From: Planctomycetota bacterium
Lineage (GTDB): Bacteria; Planctomycetota; UBA1135; GCA-002686595
Assembly (NCBI GenBank): GCA_022447405.1
Contig: JAKVCE010000164.1
Coordinates: forward strand, 1 to 5,564
Direction of reading: 5' to 3'
DNA: 5,564 bases
The notes below the pieces were generated by a model that worked only from the letters and a program-made list of their open reading frames with translations, did no database searches and was not told the origin of the DNA. Of the stretch, positions 1 through 5,564 are shown one piece after another (position 1 is the first letter of the stretch; each line of letters starts with the position of its first letter). The translations under genes were made by a program, and so were the position numbers.

Positions 1-1107
1 GAAGCCAGCGCCGACGAAGTACCCGCGCACCTCGGGCGCCTCGCCCAAGATGAAGTTGCCGTCGGGCGTGAAGGCCTCGGGTCCGTTCACCAGCTGCCGC
101 GCGCCCGCGAGCTCGAGCGCAGGGACGCGGGCGATGCCCTGCATCGCGAGCTGCTCGAACTGATCCCAGTCGGGGTCGATGAGCTTGAAGGTCCAGTCGC
201 TGGGCGCCTCACGCACCCAAGGCATGGGGTCCGGCTCATAGCCGCCGAGGACGAGGCCGCCGACCTCCTCCTTCATGTAGACGATCCTGTCCGGGTCGCG
301 CAGCGTCGGGAGGTCCGGGCTCACGCCCTCGATCGGCTCCGTGATCATGAACTGGTGCTGCATCGACTGGACGGGCACGGTGACGCCCGCGAGCTCGCCC
401 AGTTGGCGCGCCCAGATCCCGGCGCAGTTCACGACCACCTCACAGGAGATCGTGCCGCGCTCGGTGATGACGCCGGTCGCGCGGCCGCCCTCAACTCGCA
501 CGCCGGTGACCGGGCAGTCCTCGATGAGCTTCACGCCCTGCATGCGCGCACCCTTCACCAGGCCCGCGCAGAGGTCAGAGGGGCTGACCTGTCCATCCGT
601 CGGCAGGAAGGCGGCGCCGACGAGGTCGTCGGTCTCCATGAGCGGCCAGAGCTCACCCGCCTCCTTCGGCGTGAGGAGCTCCATCTCGAGGCCGAAGCTG
701 TGCGCCGTGGTCGCTTGCCTGCGCACCTCAGTCCAGCGCTCCTGGTTGCACGCGAGACGCAGGCCGCCGTTCGCGCGCCAGCCCGTCGCCTGGCCGGTCT
801 CGGCCTCGAGGGTGTCGTAGAGCTCGACCGAGTACTTGAGGAGCTGGGTGATGTTCGCGGAGCTGCGCAGCTGGCCCACCAGCCCAGCGGCGTGGAAGGT
901 CGAGCCGCTCGTAAAGCTGGCCCGTTCGAGGACGACGACCTCGGTCCAGCCGAGCTTGGCGAGGTGGTAGGCGACGCTCGCGCCGATGATCCCGCCGCCG
1001 ACGATGACAGCGCGCGCATGGGACGGGAGCTCGCTCGAGCTCGCCCCTTCGGAGCGCTCAGGAGCCGCGCCGATCGGTGTGTTCTTGTCCATCTGATCTG
1101 CGCTCAT
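1..1107 (-). CDS. FAD-dependent amine oxidoreductase, dimethylglycine/sarcosine dehydrogenase-like (3' end outside window)
   Basis: Reads without a stop from ATG at 1107 to position 1 (369 codons), so the C-terminus is missing. After a polar 30-residue extension comes a Rossmann FAD-binding motif, ARAVIVGGGIIGASVAYHLA (residues 31-50; GxGxxG at 37-42), with the ribose-binding acid E61. The motif GSTFHAAGL (68-76) matches the site where dimethylglycine and sarcosine dehydrogenases attach FAD covalently to a histidine (H72 here). Further family signatures are HQFMITEPIEG (from H251), PTLRDPD, EEVGGLVLGGYEPDP, and TPDGNFILGEAP near residues 347-358. Members often carry a C-terminal GcvT-like folate-binding half; whether this one does cannot be seen. 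By family it should oxidise a secondary or tertiary amine. The start overlaps the phnW stop by 4 bp (ATGA) and is preceded by GGAGGAG at 8 nt, implying translational coupling. An alternative start is M6. The substrate is unknown; the link to aminophosphonates is inferred from the operon only. Confidence 0.9.
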   Translation of the reverse strand, partial: MSADQMDKNTPIGAAPERSEGASSSELPSHARAVIVGGGIIGASVAYHLAKLGWTEVVVLERASFTSGSTFHAAGLVGQLRSSANITQLLKYSVELYDTLEAETGQATGWRANGGLRLACNQERWTEVRRQATTAHSFGLEMELLTPKEAGELWPLMETDDLVGAAFLPTDGQVSPSDLCAGLVKGARMQGVKLIEDCPVTGVRVEGGRATGVITERGTISCEVVVNCAGIWARQLGELAGVTVPVQSMQHQFMITEPIEGVSPDLPTLRDPDRIVYMKEEVGGLVLGGYEPDPMPWVREAPSDWTFKLIDPDWDQFEQLAMQGIARVPALELAGARQLVNGPEAFTPDGNFILGEAPEVRGYFVGAGF

Positions 1108-2234
1108 GCGATGCTCTCCTCCACGCCCATCTCACGCAGCACCTCTCCCAGGGCAACGAGGAGCGCGTCCATGTCCTCCTCAAAGAGGCGCCCGATGTTC
1201 CCGATTCGGAAGCAGTCCGCGTCGGTGACCTTACCCGGATAGATGACGTAGCCGCGCTCGTTCAGGCGGTCGTAGAGCTCCTCAAAGGAGAAGGCCTCGC
1301 TCTCTGGATAGCGCACGCTGGTGATGATCCAGCACTGGTGCTCTTCGGGGACGTACGGGCTGAGGCCCAGCGCCTTGATCCCATCGAGGATGCGGGCGTG
1401 GTTCACCTGATAGCGCGCCTGGCGACCGGCGACGCCGCCCTCTTCATCGAGCTCTCGCAGCGCGCGGTGAAAAGCCAAGAGCGAGTGAGTCGGAGGCGTG
1501 AAGCGGAACTGCCCGTTTGCCTCGAGCCCAGCCCACTGCGCGTAGAGGTCGAGGCTGACGCTGCGTGCGCGACCCTCGCATGCGTCTAGCGCTGCCCGTC
1601 GGCAGAGGGCGAAGCCGAAGCCGGGGACACCCTCGATGCACTTGTTCGCAGAGGAGACGAGGAAGTCGACGTGACAGGCCTCGAGGTCGATGGGCACAGC
1701 GCCGAAGGCGCTCATGGAGTCCACGAAGTAGGTGAGGCCGTGCGCGTGAGCGATGGCGCCGACCTCCTCTACCGGGTTCAAGACACCCGAGGTGGTCTCG
1801 CAGTGGACGACCGCGAGGTGGGTGAGCTCGGGGTGCTCGCGGATCGCGGCCTCGACTGCGGCGGGGTCGACGGGCTCTCCCTCACTAGCGACCACTTCGA
1901 CGACGGGGACGCCGTGACAGCGGGCGATGCTCGCGATCCGTGCGCCATAGGCGCCGTTGCGGGCGACGAGGAGCGCGCCATCCTCGGGGAGCGAGGAGGA
2001 GAGGACCGACTCGACAGAGAAGGTGCCGCTGCCCTGCATGAGGACCGCCTCCCAGCCGCTCTCCTGAGAGACGCCAGCGAGCAGGAGCAGGCCAGCGCGG
2101 ATCTCGCGCACAGCGCCAATGAAGGCGGTGTCTCGCGATCCGAGGTCCGAGAGCATCGCCTCCTTGACCGTCGCTGAGGTGGTGAGCGGGCCGGGGGTGA
2201 AGAGCGGCTTGTCCTTTCCTGAGGGTCGATCCAT
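1104..2234 (-). CDS. phnW: 2-aminoethylphosphonate:pyruvate transaminase (PhnW)
   Basis: A complete 376-residue protein, close to the ~367 residues of the Salmonella enzyme. It is a fold-type I PLP aminotransferase that transfers the amino group of 2-aminoethylphosphonate to pyruvate, giving phosphonoacetaldehyde and alanine in the cytoplasm. Visible signatures in order are LFTPGPLTTSATVKEAML (11-28), the PLP-phosphate loop QGSGTFSVESV (67-77), HCETTSGVLNP (144-154), the PLP-ring aspartate in VDSMSAFG (D172), the Schiff-base lysine in SSANKCIEGVPGFGF (K198, codon 1643-1641), SLDLYAQW (227-234), FTPPTHSLLAF (245-255), YPGK (332-335) and CFRIGNIG (341-348), whose R343 corresponds to the substrate-binding arginine of PhnW. 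The reading frame stays open far upstream to 2939, but the homologous protein begins at ATG 2234; the rest lies antisense to the cytochrome gene. No good Shine-Dalgarno precedes ATG 2234. It is the first gene of an operon with the flavoenzyme. Confidence 0.95.
   Translation of the reverse strand: MDRPSGKDKPLFTPGPLTTSATVKEAMLSDLGSRDTAFIGAVREIRAGLLLLAGVSQESGWEAVLMQGSGTFSVESVLSSSLPEDGALLVARNGAYGARIASIARCHGVPVVEVVASEGEPVDPAAVEAAIREHPELTHLAVVHCETTSGVLNPVEEVGAIAHAHGLTYFVDSMSAFGAVPIDLEACHVDFLVSSANKCIEGVPGFGFALCRRAALDACEGRARSVSLDLYAQWAGLEANGQFRFTPPTHSLLAFHRALRELDEEGGVAGRQARYQVNHARILDGIKALGLSPYVPEEHQCWIITSVRYPESEAFSFEELYDRLNERGYVIYPGKVTDADCFRIGNIGRLFEEDMDALLVALGEVLREMGVEESIA
1116..1122 (-). promoter_or_regulatory. 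Ribosome-binding site of the flavoenzyme gene, inside the phnW 3' end
   Basis: On the minus strand GGAGGAG lies 8 nt before ATG 1107 and within the last codons of phnW. It supports 1107 as the flavoenzyme start. With the ATGA stop/start overlap it points to coupled translation of the two proteins. Confidence 0.75.
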
Positions 2235-2246
2235 GGTGAGCGGGCC

Positions 2247-2259
2247 TAAGGAGGAGAGC
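2247..2259 (+). other. Orphan Shine-Dalgarno string (+); anti-SD-like leader element (-)
   Basis: TAAGGAGG (2247-2254) is a full Shine-Dalgarno consensus on the + strand, but no ATG, GTG or TTG follows at a usable distance and the nearest gene starts 82 nt later. Read on the minus strand it puts CCTCCTTA, the same as the typical 3' tail of 16S rRNA, into the phnW leader. The overlapping GGAGGAGAGC (2250-2259) is the exact reverse complement of 1113-1122. It is a sequence observation without a proven role. Confidence 0.3.
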
Positions 2260-2283
2260 CTACTTCTGAGAGAGCCCAGAGTC

Positions 2284-2307
2284 CCAGAACAACAGGCCTG
2301 ATTCTGG
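2284..2307. repeat. Short inverted repeat CCAGAA-N12-TTCTGG, possible operator
   Basis: Perfect 6-bp arms (2284-2289 and 2302-2307) flank a 12-bp spacer that itself holds the palindrome AGGCCT (2294-2299). A second CCCAGA copy lies 8 bp upstream (2275-2280 against 2283-2288). The position between divergent genes fits a regulator site, but 6-bp arms can easily arise by chance and no regulator is encoded nearby. Confidence 0.25.
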
Positions 2308-2326
2308 CCGATAGGATGGGGTAGAC

Positions 2327-2330
2327 AGGA
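2327..2330 (+). promoter_or_regulatory. Weak ribosome-binding site of the cytochrome/DUF1549 gene
   Basis: AGGA ends 6 nt before ATG 2337. It is short, but well placed, and the start gives a lipoprotein-type signal peptide, so 2337 is the favoured start. Confidence 0.5.
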
Positions 2331-2336
2331 CCTCTG

Positions 2337-5300
2337 ATGATTCGCCTCGAGAGAGCCCCCCTCCTCCTCTTTGCCCTCTGCGCCTGCACGGAAGCGCCGA
2401 GCCCTGATGAGACACACGCTGACGCGACCCATGACGTCTCGTTCGTGCAGGAGGTCCTGCCGATCCTCGAGGAGCGCTGCTTCCCATGTCACGGCCCTGA
2501 GGCGAAGCGCGCGAAGGGCGGGCTGCGCATCACGGGTCGAGACTCCCTCCTCGCTGGCGGCCTCTCTGGCCCGGCCCTCAGCTTGGAAGATCTGGGCGAG
2601 AGCCTCCTGCTCGCGGTCATCCGATATGAGGAGGTCGGCCTCGAGATGCCGCCCGACGCGCCCCTCCCTGAGGAGGAGCGCCTGGTGCTTGAGCGCTGGG
2701 TCCTGGCAGGAGCTCCTTGGGGGGCTGCGGCGGCGACTCCGGAGGAGCTGGAGAACGCTCACTTCTTCGAGCAGTCCATCCGTCCGCTCCTCGCAGAGCG
2801 CTGCTTCGAGTGCCACGGCCCCGACAGCACCGCGCCCAAGGGCGAGCTCAAGATGACAGGGCGAGACGCCCTCCTCGCCGGCGGGATGCGCGGCAGCGCG
2901 ATCACCCCCGGGGACCCAGGAGAGAGCCTCTTGATCCACGCCGTCCGATACTCGGACTCACTCCTCAAGATGCCGCCTCGCGACCGGCTCTCTCCCAAAG
3001 AGGTCGAGCTCCTCGAAGAGTGGGTGCGACGCGGCGCACCTTGGCCCGGCGGCGCGGGCGCCGAAGAGCACACCGACGGCATAGACGTCGCGGCGGGCCG
3101 CGAGTGGTGGTCCTTCAAGCCGGTGGAGCGTCCCGCTGTCGCGGAGGGAGCGGGCGCCATCGACGCGCTGCTCAGCGCGCGGATCACGGCGGCGGGGGTC
3201 ACGCCCAACCCGCCCGCGAGCGACGCAGAGCTCGTGCGCCGCGCCTACCAGGACCTGACAGGGCTCCCGCCCTCTCCTGAGGCGGTGCAGAGCTACGTCG
3301 AGGACGCCTCCCCCGACAAGTGGGCCGCGCTCGTTGATGAGCTCCTCGAGTCCAAGCAGTACGGAGTGCGCTACGCCAGGCACTGGCTCGACGTCGTGCG
3401 CTACGCGCAGACGAACGGCTACGAGCGCGACCGCGAGAAGCCATACGCCTGGAAGTACCGCGACTGGGTCGTGCACGCCCTCAACCTCGACATGCCCTAC
3501 GACGAGTTCCTGCGCCAGCAGCTCGCAGGCGACGAGCTGGAGGGCGCCGATCGCGGCAGCGTCGCGGCGACCGGCTTCTTGCGCCTCGGCCCCTGGGACA
3601 GCGAGCCCGACGATCGCGATCAAGCCGACAACGATCAATACGACGACATGGTGCGCACCATCAGCGAGGGCTTCCTCGGCGTGACCATCGGCTGCGCGCG
3701 CTGCCACGACCACAAGTTCGACCCGATCCGGCAAGAGGACTACTACGGGATGGTGGCTTTCGTCCGGAACGTTCTCCCCTACCGCAAGCCCACCTTCTCA
3801 CCCGAGGCCCGCTCCTTCGCCATCCTAGACTTCGATGAAGGAGTCCGTAAGCGATGGGAGCGAGGCAAGGTCGAGCGGCGCCGTGAGCTCTTGAGGGAGC
3901 GCGCCGACTTCCTCGAGGCAGAGCGCAGCGGGCAGATCCTCGCGCTCCTCCCCAGCCAGTCACAAGAGATCCAAGACGCCTTCTGGACACAGAAGCCGGA
4001 GCGGACCCCCGCACAGCTCGCCTTGCTGAGCGAGAACGTCCACCTCGCGCCGTCCTTAGAGGAGGTCGAGGCCTCACTCAGCGGCGACAAGCGGCTGCGC
4101 TACGCGCTGCTCAAGCAAGACGCTGAGCGCCTGAAGGACTCCTTCGAGGGAGACCTCGACTGGCTCCTCTGCGCCAAGGAGTCCGGCGTCGAGGCAGCGC
4201 CGACCCACCTCCTCGCGAGGGGGAGCGCGCGCTCTCCCCAAGGGGTCGTCCCTCCCCACTTCCCCCCGGCGATGTGCGCAGATGACACCACGAGCCAGGC
4301 GCCAGCTCCGACCCCGAGGCCCGAGAACAGCTCGACCGGCCTGCGCACGGTCCTCGCGGATTGGATCACAGACCCCGCGCACCCCACGACGGCGCGGGTG
4401 ATCGCGAACCGCGTCTGGCTCTGGCACTTCGGCGAAGGGATCGTCCCTACGCCCAATGACCTCGGCAAGAAGGGCATGCCGCCCTCGAACCCGGAGCTCC
4501 TCGACTGGCTCGCAGCTGAGCTCATGGAGAACGGCTGGAGCCTCAAGCACCTGCACCGCGTGATCCTCTTGAGCGACGCCTATCGCCGCTCCTCCAAAGA
4601 CTCAGCGGCGAACAGAGAGGGAGACCCTGGGAACAGGCTCTTCTGGAGACAGAACATGCGCCGCCTCGACGCCGAAAGCGTGCGCGACGCCATGCTCTCG
4701 GTGAACGGAGCGCTGAGCTTGAAGATGGGAGGCCGGGGCTTCTTCCCTCAGCTCTCCAAGGGCGCGCTCGGAGGCGCGTCCAAGCCCGGTGAGGGCTGGA
4801 GCTCCTCCTCGGAGGAAGAGCGCGACCGCCGCGCCCTCTTCGCCTACTCCAAGCGCAACATGCGCGTCCCCTTCCTGGAGGTGCTGGACCAGGCGAACCC
4901 GGAGCAATCGGTGGGCGCGCGAGCCTCCACCACGGTGCCCACCCAGACGCTGACGCTCATGAACTCCTCCTTCGTGAACCGACAGGCGGCGAGGCTCGCG
5001 GAGCGGACCCTCCGAGATGTCGGCGTCGACGCGTCTACGGACGCAGCGCTCACAGAGCACATGTTTCAGCTCGTCCTGCAGCGCGCCCCCAGCGCGGAGG
5101 AGGCCTCGCTCGCCCAAGCCTTCCTCGAAGAGCAGCGGGCCGCCTTCAGAGAGACAATGCCCGGCCTCCACTTCGCGAACCGCGTCCCGGACCGACTGCA
5201 GCTCAACTACCAAGAAGAGCTCGATGCCGAGGCGATGTTCCACGGCCCCGCTGGGTGGGAGCACCTGAAGGGCGACTGGTCGAACGAGTACAACGACACC

Positions 5301-5564
5301 CTGGAGAGCCAGCGGCTCAGGGGACCGGTCGCGCTCCACCCAGAGCACGCACCCCTCGAGGCAGAGCTCAGCTTCACCATCAGCTTCCGGGCGCGAGGCG
5401 ACAGAGCCGCAGTCCTGCTCCGAGGCTCCGAGGCTGGGACAGACTACCGCGGGCTCTCTGTCCTCTTCGACTCTGGCGCCGGTGAGGTCGCGATCGTGCA
5501 CCACAAGCACCCGGACCTGCCCTCCGAGTTCCTCGTCAGAAGAGAGGAGACGCTCCCGCCCGGG
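2337..5564 (+). CDS. Planctomycete-type tandem cytochrome c/DUF1549/DUF1553 lipoprotein (3' end outside window)
   Basis: Open from ATG 2337 to the window edge (1076 codons, no stop). Residues 1-17 form a short signal peptide with a hydrophobic stretch and a lipobox-like LCAC (predicted lipidated C17; the -2 Cys is atypical). Two PSCyt1-type heme domains follow: CFPCH (48-52) and CFECH (156-160), each with a later MPP (M104, M212) that may give the second heme ligand, ending in W-V-x-x-GAPW. The linker REWWSFKPVERP (255-266) leads into DUF1549 (about 273-480), with DLTGLPPSPE, ARHWLDVVRYAQTNGYERDR and GCARCHDHKFDPI, which holds a third CxxCH (453-457). A charged helical linker (about 500-615) and an Ala/Pro-rich stretch (651-664) precede DUF1553 (about 665-932), with ARVIANRVWLWHFGEGIV, PELLDWLAAELMENGWSLK and TTVPTQTLTLMNSSFV. 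A beta-rich tail after ~935 is extra. It is probably an exported redox protein. The reaction is unknown; in planctomycetes such genes often precede a DUF1501 gene, not visible here. Confidence 0.92.
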   Translation, partial: MIRLERAPLLLFALCACTEAPSPDETHADATHDVSFVQEVLPILEERCFPCHGPEAKRAKGGLRITGRDSLLAGGLSGPALSLEDLGESLLLAVIRYEEVGLEMPPDAPLPEEERLVLERWVLAGAPWGAAAATPEELENAHFFEQSIRPLLAERCFECHGPDSTAPKGELKMTGRDALLAGGMRGSAITPGDPGESLLIHAVRYSDSLLKMPPRDRLSPKEVELLEEWVRRGAPWPGGAGAEEHTDGIDVAAGREWWSFKPVERPAVAEGAGAIDALLSARITAAGVTPNPPASDAELVRRAYQDLTGLPPSPEAVQSYVEDASPDKWAALVDELLESKQYGVRYARHWLDVVRYAQTNGYERDREKPYAWKYRDWVVHALNLDMPYDEFLRQQLAGDELEGADRGSVAATGFLRLGPWDSEPDDRDQADNDQYDDMVRTISEGFLGVTIGCARCHDHKFDPIRQEDYYGMVAFVRNVLPYRKPTFSPEARSFAILDFDEGVRKRWERGKVERRRELLRERADFLEAERSGQILALLPSQSQEIQDAFWTQKPERTPAQLALLSENVHLAPSLEEVEASLSGDKRLRYALLKQDAERLKDSFEGDLDWLLCAKESGVEAAPTHLLARGSARSPQGVVPPHFPPAMCADDTTSQAPAPTPRPENSSTGLRTVLADWITDPAHPTTARVIANRVWLWHFGEGIVPTPNDLGKKGMPPSNPELLDWLAAELMENGWSLKHLHRVILLSDAYRRSSKDSAANREGDPGNRLFWRQNMRRLDAESVRDAMLSVNGALSLKMGGRGFFPQLSKGALGGASKPGEGWSSSSEEERDRRALFAYSKRNMRVPFLEVLDQANPEQSVGARASTTVPTQTLTLMNSSFVNRQAARLAERTLRDVGVDASTDAALTEHMFQLVLQRAPSAEEASLAQAFLEEQRAAFRETMPGLHFANRVPDRLQLNYQEELDAEAMFHGPAGWEHLKGDWSNEYNDTLESQRLRGPVALHPEHAPLEAELSFTISFRARGDRAAVLLRGSEAGTDYRGLSVLFDSGAGEVAIVHHKHPDLPSEFLVRREETLPPG
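2442..3044 (+). repeat. Tandem duplicated heme-c (PSCyt1) domain within the CDS
   Basis: Residues 36-128 (2442-2720) and 144-236 (2766-3044) align without gaps; by hand count 48 of 93 positions are identical. Shared landmarks are RCFxCHGP, K-G-x-L, TGRDxLLAGG, GESLL, RY, MPP and the closing GAPW. Both copies keep CxxCH and the later Met, so both look able to bind heme. About 15 residues separate them. Confidence 0.85.

Larger units (their letters stand above)
2235..2336. promoter_or_regulatory. Divergent intergenic region between phnW and the cytochrome/DUF1549 gene
   Basis: These 102 bp separate two divergently transcribed start codons and are the only non-coding stretch in the window, so promoters or leaders for both directions should lie here or reach into the genes. 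No convincing -35/-10 pair is visible on either strand. TAGGAT at 2312-2317 (+) could pass as a -10 box, but there is no matching -35. On the phnW side the leader is pyrimidine-rich (CTCTCCTCCTT) and lacks a ribosome-binding site. Confidence 0.45.

Noticed and set aside
1..1107. Possible D-amino acid dehydrogenase or glycine oxidase identity for the flavoenzyme
   Set aside because: The GSTFHAAGL, TEPIEG, LPTLRDPD and EEVGGLVLGGYEP motifs fit the dimethylglycine/sarcosine dehydrogenase branch better than DadA or ThiO, though the true substrate remains open.
355..1242. 295-residue open frame on the + strand
   Set aside because: Antisense to the flavoenzyme and the end of phnW; an open frame produced by high-GC third positions, with composition dominated by Arg, Ala, Leu and Glu and no domain.
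2312..2317. TAGGAT as a -10 promoter box for the plus-strand gene
   Set aside because: No TTGACA-like hexamer 16-18 bp upstream; a single TAnnnT hexamer is not enough to call a promoter.
2235..2939. Upstream extension of the phnW frame on the minus strand (to an ATG at 2939, 611 residues in all)
   Set aside because: PhnW homology starts at ATG 2234 and the protein has family length from there. The extension is antisense to the heme domains of the plus-strand gene and shows no recognisable domain.
2958..3734. 258-residue open frame on the minus strand, rich in Val and Ala
   Set aside because: Antisense to the DUF1549 domain, whose motifs are unmistakable on the + strand; hydrophobic runs come from reverse-reading GAC, CAC and GCC codons.
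4074..4556. 160- and 148-residue overlapping minus-strand frames
   Set aside because: Two alternative frames opposite the linker and DUF1553 start, with no domain or start signal; typical GC-rich shadows.
4602..5510. 302-residue open frame on the minus strand
   Set aside because: Lies wholly opposite the conserved DUF1553 region, with no ribosome-binding site evidence or recognisable motif.

Overview
The window is GC-rich (about two-thirds G+C by eye) bacterial DNA, densely coding with strong third-position G/C bias (many CTC, GAG and GCG codons). It holds three protein genes and one 102-bp intergenic gap. The large gene on the right belongs to the Planctomycete-type family of c-type cytochrome/DUF1549/DUF1553 proteins. 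That family is most expanded in Planctomycetota and other PVC-group bacteria, so a high-GC planctomycete or a similar lineage (some Myxococcota or uncultured groups are alternatives) is the best guess. The assignment is inference from gene content; there is no rRNA or other marker here.

Left part (1-2234, minus strand): a two-gene operon. The upstream gene (2234 to 1104) is a complete 376-residue 2-aminoethylphosphonate:pyruvate transaminase (PhnW). Its stop overlaps the start of the next gene in an ATGA arrangement (1107-1104). That next gene encodes an FAD-dependent amine oxidoreductase of the dimethylglycine/sarcosine dehydrogenase type and runs off the left edge after 369 codons. The tight coupling suggests that the flavoenzyme works with PhnW in aminophosphonate use, perhaps removing an N-methyl group or otherwise oxidising a related amine so that it can enter the PhnW route. 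No PhnX, PhnA, PhnY or phosphonate transporter lies in the window; such genes could lie further left.

Middle (2235-2336): a short divergent intergenic region that must carry the promoters or leaders for both directions. It contains an imperfectly centred inverted repeat, an orphan consensus Shine-Dalgarno string on the + strand, and on the minus-strand leader a 10-nt stretch exactly complementary to the ribosome-binding region of the downstream flavoenzyme gene.

Right part (2337-5564, plus strand): one very long gene, open to the right edge (1076 codons and continuing). It encodes a predicted lipoprotein with two tandem heme-c (PSCyt1) domains, a DUF1549 domain with a third CxxCH motif, a charged helical linker, a DUF1553 domain, and an additional beta-rich C-terminal region that is cut by the window edge. 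Its function is unknown; the heme motifs indicate an exported redox protein. No RNA genes, CRISPR arrays or mobile elements were seen.
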